In this document: piece by piece, positions 22,332-30,090 of the stretch
Layout of the letters: each line of letters begins with the position of its first letter
How positions within the stretch are numbered: the stretch's first letter is position 1
Assembly (NCBI RefSeq): GCF_017573505.1
Contig: NZ_JAGEOJ010000043.1
Span: forward strand, 1 to 33,939
Source: Actinomadura barringtoniae
GTDB lineage: Bacteria; Actinomycetota; Actinomycetes; Streptosporangiales; Streptosporangiaceae
Direction of reading: 5' to 3'
Length of the DNA stretch: 33,939 nt
Position numbers and translations under genes: made by a program
Notes under the pieces: generated by a model
What the model was told of the DNA's origin: nothing
The model's input: the letters and a program-made list of their open reading frames with translations, nothing else
The model's database searches: none

Positions 22332-23519
22332 ATGTCCAATGAACTCGTGCTGGTGACCGGCGGCACCGGCTATGTGGCGAGCCGATGCGTGGCCGAGCTG
22401 CTCCGCCGCGGCTACGACGTGCGCACGACGGTCCGTACGGCCGCCAAGGAGCAGGCCGTCCGGGACGCGGTGGCGACCGAGATGGGCTCCGCGGCGACGG
22501 AGGCAGACCCAGCGGCGACCGAGGCTGACCCAGCGGCGACCGAGGCTGACACGCTGGTGACCAAGGCCGACGCTGGGGTGACCGAGGCCGGCGCTGGGGC
22601 GGCCGAGGCCGACGCCGGGGCGACCGAGACGGCCTCTGTGGCGGCCGAGACGGCTTCCGGCGACCGGCTCTCGTTCGCCCATGCCGATCTGACCCGCGAC
22701 GAGGGCTGGAAGGCGGCGATGGACGGCGTGGATTTCGTTCTCCACGTAGCCTCCCCGCTCGGCCTCAGCGGCGCCGGCCCGCAGGCGCTGATCGACACCG
22801 CGCGCGGCGGGACGCTCCGCGTGCTCCAGGCCGCCGCGGACTCCGGCGTACGGCGCGTGGTGATGACCTCCGCCGCCAACACCGCGAGCCCGTCCTCGTA
22901 CGCCGAAGACGGCATCACCGACGAGACGCTCTGGACCGACCCCGACGACCCGACGCTCATCCCGTACCGCCGTTCCAAGACCGTGGCCGAACGCGCCGCC
23001 TGGGACTTCGCCGCGGCCCACCCCACCGGCCCGGAGCTCACCACGGTCCTGCCCGGCGCCGTGTTCGGCCCGATCATGTCCACCACCACGCTCGGCTCGG
23101 TCGGCATCATCGCCGCGATGCTGAACGGCCAGATGCCCGGCATCCCCCGCGTCGGCCTGGAGGTGGTGGACGTACGGGACCTGGCCGACGCCCACATCCT
23201 CGCGATGACCACCCCCGAGGCCGCGGGCGAACGCTTCCTGGCCACCGGCGACTTCATGTGGATGGCCGACATCGCCCAGACCCTCCGCGACGGCCTGGGC
23301 GAAGCCGCCGCGAACGTCGCCACCCTCGAGCTCGACGACGAGATCGTTCGCCAGGCGGCCGAGCAGGACACCTCGCTGCAGGAGATCCTCCCCGGCCTGG
23401 GCCGCCGCAGCCGCCACAGCATCGACAAGGCCGGCCGGGTCCTGGGCTGGCACCCGCGCCCGGGCCGCGAAGCCGTCCTTGACTGCGCCCACAGCCTCAT
23501 CGCCCACGGCGTCGCGTGA
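22332..23519 (+). CDS. Extended SDR (NAD-dependent epimerase/dehydratase, DFR-like) with repeat insert
   Basis: The 395-aa protein has the Rossmann signature LVTGGTGYVASRCVAELLRR at 7-26, an acidic/basic strand VRTTVRT, FVLHVASPLG, MTSAANTA and the catalytic YRRSK (Tyr212, Lys216). The overall pattern is that of dihydroflavonol-4-reductase-like aldehyde/ketone reductases. It is about 50 residues longer than relatives because residues 53-108 are an Ala/Glu/Thr repeat (EADPAAT units) inserted between the second strand and HADLTRDEGW. Reductase motifs are all retained, so it may still be active. The ATG at 22332 has a GGGGG-type site. It is divergent from a TetR gene and probably repressed by it; the substrate is unknown. 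Its stop abuts the convergent NmrA-like gene. Confidence 0.9.
   Translation: MSNELVLVTGGTGYVASRCVAELLRRGYDVRTTVRTAAKEQAVRDAVATEMGSAATEADPAATEADPAATEADTLVTKADAGVTEAGAGAAEADAGATETASVAAETASGDRLSFAHADLTRDEGWKAAMDGVDFVLHVASPLGLSGAGPQALIDTARGGTLRVLQAAADSGVRRVVMTSAANTASPSSYAEDGITDETLWTDPDDPTLIPYRRSKTVAERAAWDFAAAHPTGPELTTVLPGAVFGPIMSTTTLGSVGIIAAMLNGQMPGIPRVGLEVVDVRDLADAHILAMTTPEAAGERFLATGDFMWMADIAQTLRDGLGEAAANVATLELDDEIVRQAAEQDTSLQEILPGLGRRSRHSIDKAGRVLGWHPRPGREAVLDCAHSLIAHGVA
22488..22655 (+). repeat. In-frame repeats in the SDR gene
   Basis: Degenerate units of 21-24 bp around GCGGCGACCGAGGCTGACC, with two near-identical copies at 22510 and 22531, encode the Ala/Glu/Thr-rich residues 53-108 of the SDR. 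All length changes keep the frame. Confidence 0.85.
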
Positions 23520-24404
23520 TCACTGGTCGACGGCGGGCTTGAGCACGTCCTCGCACCACTGCCGGAACGAGGTGGGCGTGGTCGATTCGGCGGTACGGGC
23601 GACGGCGTTGTCCATGCCCTCGTTCTTGGCGTCGAACATCTCGACCATGCCCTGCGCCATCCCCTCGCTGAACCCGAAGCCCATGAGGCGTTCCTTCAGC
23701 GCCGCCCCCGGGACCTGCACGAACGTGACCTCCTTGCCCAGCACCTCGGAGATGATCTGCGCCATCTCCTTGGGCGACAGGTCCTCCGGCCCCAGGCAGG
23801 CGACCTCGCCCTGCCCCGACCACGAGTCGTCGAGCAGCAGCCGCGCCGCCGTGGAGGCGATGTCACGGGTGGCGACCGTCGGCACCTTCAGGTCCGGGTC
23901 GGCCATCAGGAAGAACTTGCCCTGCTCCTTGATGGACCCCACGTGGTTGAGCAGGTTGTGCATGAACGAGGGGCATACCACGGCCCGATAGGCCACGCCC
24001 GAATCGCCGATGAGGTCGTCCATGGCCAGCGAGGCGGTCACCAGCCCCGCCCGCTCGGCCTGCGCCGTACCGCGCCCCAGCGCCGAGATCCCCACGACCC
24101 GCTGGACCCCATGCCGCGCGAACGCCTGCGCCGCAGGCCGCGTGAAGTCGACGAAAGCGGCCTCCCCACTGGGCTCGGCCCCGTCGCCCGGCGCCAGCCA
24201 GAAAACAGCCTCCGCCCCCTCGAAGGCCCGCGCGATCACGACCGGATCCCCATGCGAGCCCTCCACGACCTCCGCCCGTTCCCGAACGTCCGGCGCCAAC
24301 CGCGACGCGTCCCGCGTGATCAGCCGCAGCCGCGCCCCGTGCTCGAGCAGGTCGTCCACGAGCAGGCGGCCGATGGTGCTGGTAGGTGCGGTAATGACGA
24401 TCAT
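23520..24404 (-). CDS. NmrA-like NAD(P)-binding protein
   Basis: The 294-aa protein is an atypical SDR of the NmrA/HSCARG group. The N-terminal nucleotide site is MIVITAPTSTIGRLLVDDLL, with APTSTIG in place of the usual GATGxxG. Then come LRLITRDASRL, VVEGSHGDP, AVFWLAPGDG, VQRVVGISALG and CPSFMHNLLNHVGSIKEQGK. The YxxxK catalytic pair is not evident, as expected for the group; some members are quinone reductases or redox-sensing regulators. It is divergent from a TetR gene across a perfect palindrome and is probably its target. It is convergent with the DFR-like SDR, with adjacent stops. The substrate is unknown. Confidence 0.9.
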   Translation of the reverse strand: MIVITAPTSTIGRLLVDDLLEHGARLRLITRDASRLAPDVRERAEVVEGSHGDPVVIARAFEGAEAVFWLAPGDGAEPSGEAAFVDFTRPAAQAFARHGVQRVVGISALGRGTAQAERAGLVTASLAMDDLIGDSGVAYRAVVCPSFMHNLLNHVGSIKEQGKFFLMADPDLKVPTVATRDIASTAARLLLDDSWSGQGEVACLGPEDLSPKEMAQIISEVLGKEVTFVQVPGAALKERLMGFGFSEGMAQGMVEMFDAKNEGMDNAVARTAESTTPTSFRQWCEDVLKPAVDQ

Positions 24405-24454
24405 CAGAGTCTCCTTCTCCGTCAGGCAGCCGACCGGCCGCCACTCACCAAGCT

Positions 24455-24472
24455 AGACGCAACGTTGCGTCT
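24455..24472. promoter_or_regulatory. 18-bp perfect palindrome, probable TetR operator
   Basis: AGACGCAACGTTGCGTCT is fully self-complementary and lies between the divergent NmrA-like and TetR genes, 51 bp and 69 bp from their start codons. Part of a second, weaker copy (CGCAACGCCGCGTCG) follows on the right. The size and symmetry suit a TetR dimer. Confidence 0.8.
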
Positions 24473-24540
24473 TGTCTAGCGCAGCCGCAACGCCGCGTCG
24501 CGCTAAGCTGTGCGCCAACGCTCAGACCTGGGAGAACGAC

Positions 24541-25143
24541 TTGGCCACCGACGACGGAACCCGCGCCACCAAGGGCCGTGCACCCCACCGCCGCGACGAG
24601 AACGCGCGCCTGGCCGTCCTGCACGCCACCGACGACCTGCTCGTCGAACGCAGCTTCAACGGCCTCACCATCGAAGGCATCGCCGCCCGAGCCGGAGTCG
24701 CCAAACAGACGATCTACCGCTGGTGGCCGTCCAAGGTCGACATCCTCCTGGACACCCTGATCGAGGACGCAGGCCGCCAGCTGCCCGTCCCGGAAACAGC
24801 CTCCGCACTCGAAAACACCCGCCGCTACCTACGCGCCCTAGCCCGTTTCCTCACCAAGGACCCAGCCGGCATGGTCCTCCTGGCCCTCATCGGCGAGGCC
24901 CAACACGACCCCGCCATGGCCAAGACCTTCCACGAGCGCTACCTGGACCCCCAGCGCCAAACAGAACGAGAAATGCTCCAACGAGGCATCGACTCCGGCG
25001 AGTTCTCCCCCGCCCTAGACACAGAAGCCGCCCGAGACGCCCTAACCGGCCCCATCATCTACAGAGCCCTGACCGGCGCCAAAATCCCCCGCACCTTCAT
25101 AGACACCCTCATCACCAACACCCTAGAAAAACACCTCGCCTAA
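24541..25143 (+). CDS. TetR-family regulator, divergent from NmrA-like gene
   Basis: The 200-aa protein has the TetR helix-turn-helix GLTIEGIAARAGVAKQTIYR (41-60) followed by WWPSKVDILLDTLIEDAG. The C-terminal domain resembles TetR_C_16/AcrR-like forms (RYLRALARFLTKDPAGMVLL, FHERYLDPQRQTEREMLQRG). The start is chosen at TTG 24541, which follows GGGAGAACGAC, a good ribosome site. An upstream TTG at 24472 in the same frame lies within the operator palindrome and would leave no room for a promoter. It probably represses itself and the NmrA-like gene through that palindrome. Downstream lies a long repeat region without genes. Confidence 0.88.
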   Translation: MATDDGTRATKGRAPHRRDENARLAVLHATDDLLVERSFNGLTIEGIAARAGVAKQTIYRWWPSKVDILLDTLIEDAGRQLPVPETASALENTRRYLRALARFLTKDPAGMVLLALIGEAQHDPAMAKTFHERYLDPQRQTEREMLQRGIDSGEFSPALDTEAARDALTGPIIYRALTGAKIPRTFIDTLITNTLEKHLA

Positions 25144-26267
25144 CCCCCTGAACCCAACACCCCGAGCCGCCACACAACGCAACAGCGCTCAGCTCATGCA
25201 GGCGCGCGATGCCACAGCCCCAGCGCGGACCGCACGGGTAAACGCAGCGCCCCACCCAACGGACCGCCGCGCTCCCCAAGCACGCCATGCGACAGCACGC
25301 CATAACCGATGCGCGGAACCACAGCGCCCAGCGCCCGGCGGCTGAGGCTGCGGCTGCGGCTGCGGCTGCGGCTGCGGCTGCGGCTGCGGCTGCGCCATGC
25401 AACCGCACGCGCCAGGCGGCCGCGCACGTTGCCGCGGTGCTTCACAACTGCACGCCACACGGCGTGAACGCGAGGCGAGCGCGCGAGGCGAGCGCGCGCT
25501 TCTGGCCAAGCGCGATGTCGCAGCCCAGGGGGCGGCGCATACAGATGAACGCAGTGGCCCACGCCCGACGGTCCAACGCGTTCCAAAGCGCCACCATGCG
25601 GGTGCGGCCGGTGCCAGTGCGTGCCTTGCAGCTACACGCGACGCGGTACGCGCCCCAGCAACAGCGCGCAGGGGCCCAGCGCACGCTGGGCAGTTGCCTG
25701 CGCTGGCGCCCACGATGCCGCAACAGGTGCCGCACCACATGAACCGGCAACGCACGGAGCCGCAGCGCGTCACACAACTGCACGCCACACGGGTGTAGGC
25801 GCTGCGACCACCCCTGGCGCAGTGCGCACAGGTGCACGCGACGGCCCGCGCCGGAAGGACCGCCGCGTTCCGAAGGCACGCTTGGCGAGTGCGCGCAATG
25901 CCGAAGCACCGCCACGCGACGCGGCTGCGCACATCGTCCAGCCGCGCAGGCCAGCGCGCTTGGCGGCCGCGCACAATGCCGCTGCGCGTGAGCCGCAGCG
26001 CCCGAGGCGGCAGCGCATGTGGAAGCGCGCCAGCCAGGCGTACGCGATGCGGGTGCGAGCTAGGCAGTTGCACGCACTGGCTGTAGTAACCCGCAGGTTT
26101 GTTGACACGGGTGATGGGTGGTTGGCCGTCTAGGGCGGTGTGGCTGCGTGCCCACACTGGTGCACGCGATGCGGCGGACCCGGCGCGGAAAGGTGAACGC
26201 GGCGGTCCGGGCTCACGGACCGCCGCGTTCTTAGGGCGCCATGTGGCTGCTGTACCGGGGGGGTGGG
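25144..26267. repeat. Gene-free region with about four diverged copies of a ~300-bp unit
   Basis: No convincing gene exists here; open frames are Arg/Ala/Cys/His-rich antisense products. Related blocks align at about 25203-25275, 25513-25576, 25800-25872 and 26143-26232. Each begins with a GCGATG/GCTGCG motif, carries GGTGAACGC/GATGAACGC-like steps and ends in GGACCGCCGCGTTCC or a variant (25260, 25571, 25857, 26218). The period is about 290-360 bp. A 20-mer CACAACTGCACGCCACACGG is exact at 25443 and 25773. The content looks like an old tandem duplication that has drifted. Function is unknown. Confidence 0.6.
25346..25394. repeat. Hexanucleotide GGCTGC repeat, about eight copies
   Basis: An uninterrupted run of GGCTGC units lies inside the larger repeat region. 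It has a 6-bp period and lies outside any supported gene. Confidence 0.9.
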
Positions 26268-27434
26268 TCAGGCGGCTGGGGTTTCGCGGGGGAAGAAGGG
26301 GAGCTCTTCGCGGGGGAAGAAGGGGAGCTCTAGGTAGACGCGGTCGGCGGCGGCGAGGATCTTTGAGGCGTCGTCGACCGGGGGGTGGATGGCCTGGTTG
26401 ATCTTCCTCTTGATCTCCTTGCCCTCGGCGCCGGAGGCCATGACTCGGCGGTCCCAGCCGCGGGTGAAGATGCCGCCGGCGCCGCCCAGGTCCAGGCAGG
26501 TGACGTACGGGCCGGGGGTGAAGTCGCGCAGCGGCTTGTGGAGGAGGTCGGCGGCCGCGTTGTAGCCGGCGACCTTGCCTAGAGGGCTGGCGTGCTGGCA
26601 GGCCTGCATGACCGTGTGCTTTTCATCGAACGCGGCTGCGGCGGCGTCTCCGGCGACGAAGACCTCAGGGAGGGCTCGCAGGTGTCGATCTACGGGCACT
26701 CGGTCTAGGTGGTCGAGGTCGTCGCTGATGTGGTGGGTTAGCTCGCTTGCCTTGAGGCCTACGGACCACACGACCGCGTCGGCGTCGACCTTGGTGCCGT
26801 CTGAGAGGACGGCGTAACCGTCGCCTACTTCGGTGACTGTCGTTTCTAGGCGGCGTTCGATGCCCAGGTTGTCCAGCGCTGCCTCGATCTCTTTGCGGGG
26901 ACCTTGGCCCAGTTGGTGGCCGACCACCGGTGAACGGTCCACGAGAAGTACCTGACCTCGGGCGGCCAGTTCGGTGGCGGCTTCCAAGCCGACGAATCCG
27001 GCTCCCACTACGACGAGGGAGAGGTCGTCCCGCCCGCGTAGGTGGTCGGTTAGGCGCCGGGCGCCAGTGAGGGTGTCGATGTCGAAGAGGCGTTCAGCGC
27101 CGATCAGGTTGTGGGGGCGCACCAGCCTGCTGCCCGCGGCCAGTACTAGCCGGTCGTAGCTGATCTCTTCGTCGTTGGCGATCACCACGCTGCGGCTGGG
27201 ATCGATCGTGCTCACTGAGGCCCGCAGATGGCGGACGTTGATCGGCTCCAGGATTCTGCGGAGTTCTACCTTGGCCAGGTCGGGTTCCGGCTCGTACAGG
27301 CGCGGTCGCAGCACCAGGTGCTCGTTCGGCGCGATCAGCGTGATGCGCAGGTCGGCGTCCCCGCGTACCAGCGCCGCCCCGGCCGCGGCCCACACGCCTG
27401 CGAAGCCGCCTCCAATGATCACAACGTGTGCCAT
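26268..27434 (-). CDS. FAD/NAD(P)-binding oxidoreductase (NDH-2-like)
   Basis: The 388-aa protein has two dinucleotide folds: HVVIIGGGFAGVWAA at the N-terminus for FAD and LSLVVVGAGFVGLEAATELA (about 145-164) for NAD(P)H. The FAD-pyrophosphate motif LPEVFVAGDAAAAAF lies near 258. The layout is that of type II NADH dehydrogenase/ferroredoxin reductase-like enzymes that pass electrons to quinones at the membrane, though no clear C-terminal membrane anchor is seen. The C-terminus ends with a duplicated ELPFFPRE from a 24-bp tandem duplication. It lies 57 bp downstream of an ECF41-like sigma-factor gene on the same strand and may be its co-transcribed partner. The substrate is not readable. Confidence 0.9.
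   Translation of the reverse strand: MAHVVIIGGGFAGVWAAAGAALVRGDADLRITLIAPNEHLVLRPRLYEPEPDLAKVELRRILEPINVRHLRASVSTIDPSRSVVIANDEEISYDRLVLAAGSRLVRPHNLIGAERLFDIDTLTGARRLTDHLRGRDDLSLVVVGAGFVGLEAATELAARGQVLLVDRSPVVGHQLGQGPRKEIEAALDNLGIERRLETTVTEVGDGYAVLSDGTKVDADAVVWSVGLKASELTHHISDDLDHLDRVPVDRHLRALPEVFVAGDAAAAAFDEKHTVMQACQHASPLGKVAGYNAAADLLHKPLRDFTPGPYVTCLDLGGAGGIFTRGWDRRVMASGAEGKEIKRKINQAIHPPVDDASKILAAADRVYLELPFFPREELPFFPRETPAA
26283..26330 (-). repeat. Perfect 24-bp tandem duplication at the oxidoreductase 3' end
   Basis: Two identical 24-bp units (26283-26306 and 26307-26330) encode the eight-residue unit ELPFFPRE twice just before the stop codon. The duplication is exact, so it is recent. Confidence 0.95.
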
Positions 27435-27491
27435 GGTTCTTGTCCCTCTCAGCCGTTCTCGGGTTTCCGGCAGGGAGACAAGACGCGGGGA

Positions 27492-28355
27492 TCAGATGTG
27501 ACCGAGCTTCTCCGGATTGGCCAGCCGCCGGAACTCGGTGATCCGCCCGTTCGCGATCTCTACGGTGTCGAGCCAGACCAGTTCGCCGTTGTCGTAGGTC
27601 GCGAGCGCCGGCCAGCCGTTCACCTCGACGATCCGGAACGCGGTCGGGCGCCTGAGCTCGATCTGCCTGACCGCCAGGCGCGCGACCCGTTCCGCACCGA
27701 GCACCGGCCTGCGGGCGGCCGTCACCTTGCCGCCGCCGTCGGCGACGTAGACGGCTTCGGGGTGCAGGAGTTCGACGAGCTCGGCCATGTCGCCCGCGTC
27801 GGCGGCGGCCTTGAACGCCTTGAGCACGCGTTCGGTCTCGGTCTTCGAGGCCCGCGGTTGCTCTTTGACGTCAGCGATGCGGGCTCGTGCGCGCGAGGCG
27901 AGTTTCCGGCTGGCGACCGATGTGCTGCCGAGCACTTCGGCGATTCGGTCGAACGGGAAGTCGAAGACGTCGTGCAGGACGAGGGCGACGCGTTCAGCCG
28001 GGCTCAGGGCCTCCATGACCACCAGCATCGCGGTGCCCACGGACTCGTCCACGAGCACCTGCGCGGCAGCGTCGGGCCCGGTCAGCAGGGGTTCGGGAAG
28101 CCAGTGGCCGACGTAGGACTCGCGGCGGACGCGCGCCGATTTCAGCACGTTGTAGGAAGTACGGGCGGCGAGCGTCACCAGCCAAGCGCGTAGGTCCCGT
28201 ACATCGGTGAGGTCGGCCGCGTTCGCGCGCAGCCAGACGTCCTGGGCGACATCCTCGGCTTCGGCCACGCTGCCGAGGATCCGGTAGGCCGCCCCGAAGA
28301 CCGCAGGGCGATGCGCTTCCCAGTCGGCCTCTGCCAACGACCCGGCCGTTCCCAT
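27492..28355 (-). CDS. ECF sigma factor, ECF41/SigJ-like with SnoaL-type C-terminal domain
   Basis: The 287-aa protein has sigma region 2 (about 12-75; VFGAAYRILGSVAEAEDVAQ, VWLRANA, LRAWLVTLAARTSYNVLKSA), a linker YVGHWLPEPLL typical of ECF41, and sigma region 4 (about 105-160; LSPAERVALVLHDVFDFPFD, IAEVLGSTSVASRKLASRAR). A SnoaL-like domain follows (about 175-287) with VADGGGKVTAARRPV and a terminal NPEKL. In this family the C-terminal domain replaces a separate anti-sigma factor and modulates activity. ECF41 genes usually sit by a carboxymuconolactone decarboxylase/oxidoreductase/epimerase gene; here the neighbour is an NDH-2-like oxidoreductase. A match to the family promoter (TGTCACA with CGTC) was not found upstream of either gene. 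Confidence 0.92.
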   Translation of the reverse strand: MGTAGSLAEADWEAHRPAVFGAAYRILGSVAEAEDVAQDVWLRANAADLTDVRDLRAWLVTLAARTSYNVLKSARVRRESYVGHWLPEPLLTGPDAAAQVLVDESVGTAMLVVMEALSPAERVALVLHDVFDFPFDRIAEVLGSTSVASRKLASRARARIADVKEQPRASKTETERVLKAFKAAADAGDMAELVELLHPEAVYVADGGGKVTAARRPVLGAERVARLAVRQIELRRPTAFRIVEVNGWPALATYDNGELVWLDTVEIANGRITEFRRLANPEKLGHI

Positions 28356-28433
28356 GTGCGGCTACCTCCGATCACCGAACGCCGCCGATTCTAAGCACGT
28401 AGCCGCAGCTCTGAACGCACCGCGCAGCTCCAG

Positions 28434-28683
28434 ACCCGCAGCGCAGCCCTGAACCCGCAGCGCGGCCCTGAACCCGCAGCGCGGCCCTGAACCCGCAGCG
28501 CAGCCCTGAACCCGCAGCGCAGCCCTGAACCCGCAGCGCAGCCCTGAACCCGCAGCGCAGCCCTGAACCCGCAGCGCAGCCCTAAACCCGCAGCGCAGCC
28601 CTAAACCCGCAGCGCAGCCCTAAACCCGCAGCGCAGCCCTAAACGCGCAGCGCAGCCCTAAACGCGCAGCGCAGCCCTGAGCG
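28434..28683. repeat. Minisatellite: 13 copies of a 19-bp unit
   Basis: The core GCGCAGCCCT (or GCGCGGCCCT) starts at 28441 and recurs every 19 bp, without any change of spacing, to 28669. Between cores, GAACCC drifts to AAACCC and then AAACGC in order along the array. The period is not a multiple of 3, so it is not protein-coding. It occupies the space between the sigma-factor start and the VOC gene end, where the sigma-factor promoter would be expected. Confidence 0.95.
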
Positions 28684-28840
28684 CGCAGCCACAGCTCTGG
28701 GCTCGTGTCCCCAGCCGCAGCCACCGATGGCATCTCGGGGCAGGCAGGCAGCCAGCCCCTACCGCGTGTTGATCACCTGGCGGTCTACGCAGGACCTTCG
28801 GCTGGGCTCGAACGCGGCCGACTTCGCCTGATACTGAACG

Positions 28841-29194
28841 TCAGGCGGGCTGCCACAGCTCGATGCGATTGCCCTCAGGGTCTGTGACCCAGCCGAATCG
28901 ACCGATGCCATCCATGTCCTGCGTCTCTTCGGCCACGTCCGCGCCCTTGGAACGCAGCTGCGCGAGCATCGCGTCCAGGTCGCGAACCCGGAAGTTGAGC
29001 ATGGTCTGCTGGGTGTGGGACCCGAAGTAGTCGGTCTTGGGCTCGAACGTCGCGAACACCGTCGGCCCGGCCTCCTGAAGCCACAGGCCGTGCTCGTCGG
29101 CGTCCAAGCCCAGGCAGTCGCGATACCAGGCGTTCAAGGCCTCCGGGTCGGTGGCTCGCAGGAAGTAACCGCCGATGCCAAGCACACGTTCCAT
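28841..29194 (-). CDS. VOC-superfamily (glyoxalase/bleomycin-resistance fold) protein
   Basis: The 117-aa protein is a single VOC unit with two beta-alpha-beta-beta-beta modules: VLGIGGYFLRATDPEALNAW, YRDCLGLDADEHGLWLQ, TMLNFRVRDLDAMLAQLRSK and GWVTDPEGNRIELWQPA. The final Glu of RIELWQP is in the place of the usual metal ligand, but the N-terminal His of glyoxalases is not evident, so metal use is uncertain. Members act as isomerases, dioxygenases, or antibiotic-binding proteins. It stands alone between two repeat arrays, and no pathway partner is visible. Confidence 0.9.
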   Translation of the reverse strand: MERVLGIGGYFLRATDPEALNAWYRDCLGLDADEHGLWLQEAGPTVFATFEPKTDYFGSHTQQTMLNFRVRDLDAMLAQLRSKGADVAEETQDMDGIGRFGWVTDPEGNRIELWQPA

Positions 29195-29284
29195 GCCTGC
29201 AATCCTGCCAGGTGACGAGCGGCGAGCAGGGTCAGGTCCGCTTCATCTCCCGAGCGTGATCCGCGAGGGAACTTGCCGCTGCAT

Positions 29285-29520
29285 GGCGACGCGCACCGCA
29301 TCGCGAACGCACGTGTGGGAGGCCGAACGCACGCGCCATGGCGAACGCGCACGGCATGGCGAACGCACCGCATCGCGAACGCACGTGTGGGAGGCCGAAC
29401 GCACGCGCCATGGCGAACGCACGCGGCCCATGGCGAACGCGCACGGCATGGCGAACGCGCACGGCATGGCGGCGCGCACCGCATCGCGAACGCACCGCAT
29501 GGCGAACGCACGCGGCAGCG
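29285..29520. repeat. Array of 72-bp and shorter GAACGCACG repeats
   Basis: A block of about 56 bp beginning GCACCGCATCGCGAACGCAC at 29293 is repeated exactly at 29365 (72-bp period). Shorter GCATGGCGAACGCGCAC units fill the rest. Frames on both strands are open only because the units are multiples of 3 (for example MANAHG or RSPC/FAMRC patterns), and no gene is supported. Confidence 0.85.
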
Positions 29521-29527
29521 GTCCCGG

Positions 29528-30022
29528 CTAGGTGGACGGGGCGTTCTGCCAGCGGGCGGCGTAATACATCAGCTTGTCGTCCTCGCTCACCAGGTGCATT
29601 CCCGCAGCGGCCATGACGTGCTGGGACGCGACGTTGTCACGGTCGGTGTCGCCCAGGACCGACGCGATGCCGCGCTCGCGGGCGAACTGGAGCAGTCCGC
29701 GAAGCGCCTCGGCGGCGTATCCCTTCCCTCGCGCCGATTCGACCAGGCCGTAGCCGATCGTGACGGCGTTGTCCTCGTTGGGCGTCCCGTGGAATCCGGC
29801 GCCGCCGATCGTTCGTCCGTCCGCCCGGACCCGAATCTCGTAGTCACCGAACGGCTGGGGATCACCGGCCGTGGCGCAGGCCTCCAGGTAACGCCGGACT
29901 CCTACCAGGTCCATCTCCGTGGGGTACTCGCCCCCTGGGGCGGGCCCGCGCTCCATCAGTTGCTCCGCCTCGGCCACGGACAACGGGTGCAGCAGAAGCC
30001 TCTCGGTCACCAGATCGTTCAT
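29528..30022 (-). CDS. GNAT-family N-acetyltransferase (RimJ/RimL-like)
   Basis: The 164-aa protein starts LVTERLLLHPLSVAEAEQL, the common opening of RimJ/L-type acetyltransferases. The acetyl-CoA loop ESARGKGYAAEALRGLLQFA (about 95-114) and the C-terminal DTDRDNVASQHVMAAAGMHL also match. Length is normal. These cytoplasmic enzymes acetylate amino groups on proteins, amino acids or antibiotics; nothing in the sequence fixes the substrate. It lies between a repeat array and a broken TetR gene on the same strand, 69 bp from the latter. Confidence 0.92.
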   Translation of the reverse strand: MNDLVTERLLLHPLSVAEAEQLMERGPAPGGEYPTEMDLVGVRRYLEACATAGDPQPFGDYEIRVRADGRTIGGAGFHGTPNEDNAVTIGYGLVESARGKGYAAEALRGLLQFARERGIASVLGDTDRDNVASQHVMAAAGMHLVSEDDKLMYYAARWQNAPST

Positions 30023-30090
30023 GATCCAGAGGGTTATCAGGCGATACCCGACAAACGCACCTGAATTTCACCCTGCCTCGGTCACGTCCG

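Noticed and set aside
22086..23507. 473-codon minus-strand frame opposite the SDR
   Set aside because: It is antisense to the SDR with no domain, and it would run through the TetR/SDR operator.
24472..24540. Upstream TTG start at 24472 for the TetR gene
   Set aside because: The codon lies at the edge of the operator palindrome, has no ribosome site and would leave no space for a promoter; TTG 24541 has GGGAG at good distance.
25189..26157. 322-codon minus-strand frame in the gene-free region
   Set aside because: The product is Arg/Ala/Cys-rich, without a ribosome site or recognisable fold, and follows the repeat structure of the DNA.
28434..29520. CRISPR arrays
   Set aside because: The 19-bp and 72-bp arrays are contiguous tandem repeats without unique spacers, and no cas gene is present.
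29273..30064. Plus-strand frame of 263 codons across the 72-bp array and the GNAT gene
   Set aside because: The first part is repeat-encoded and the second is antisense to a clear acetyltransferase.
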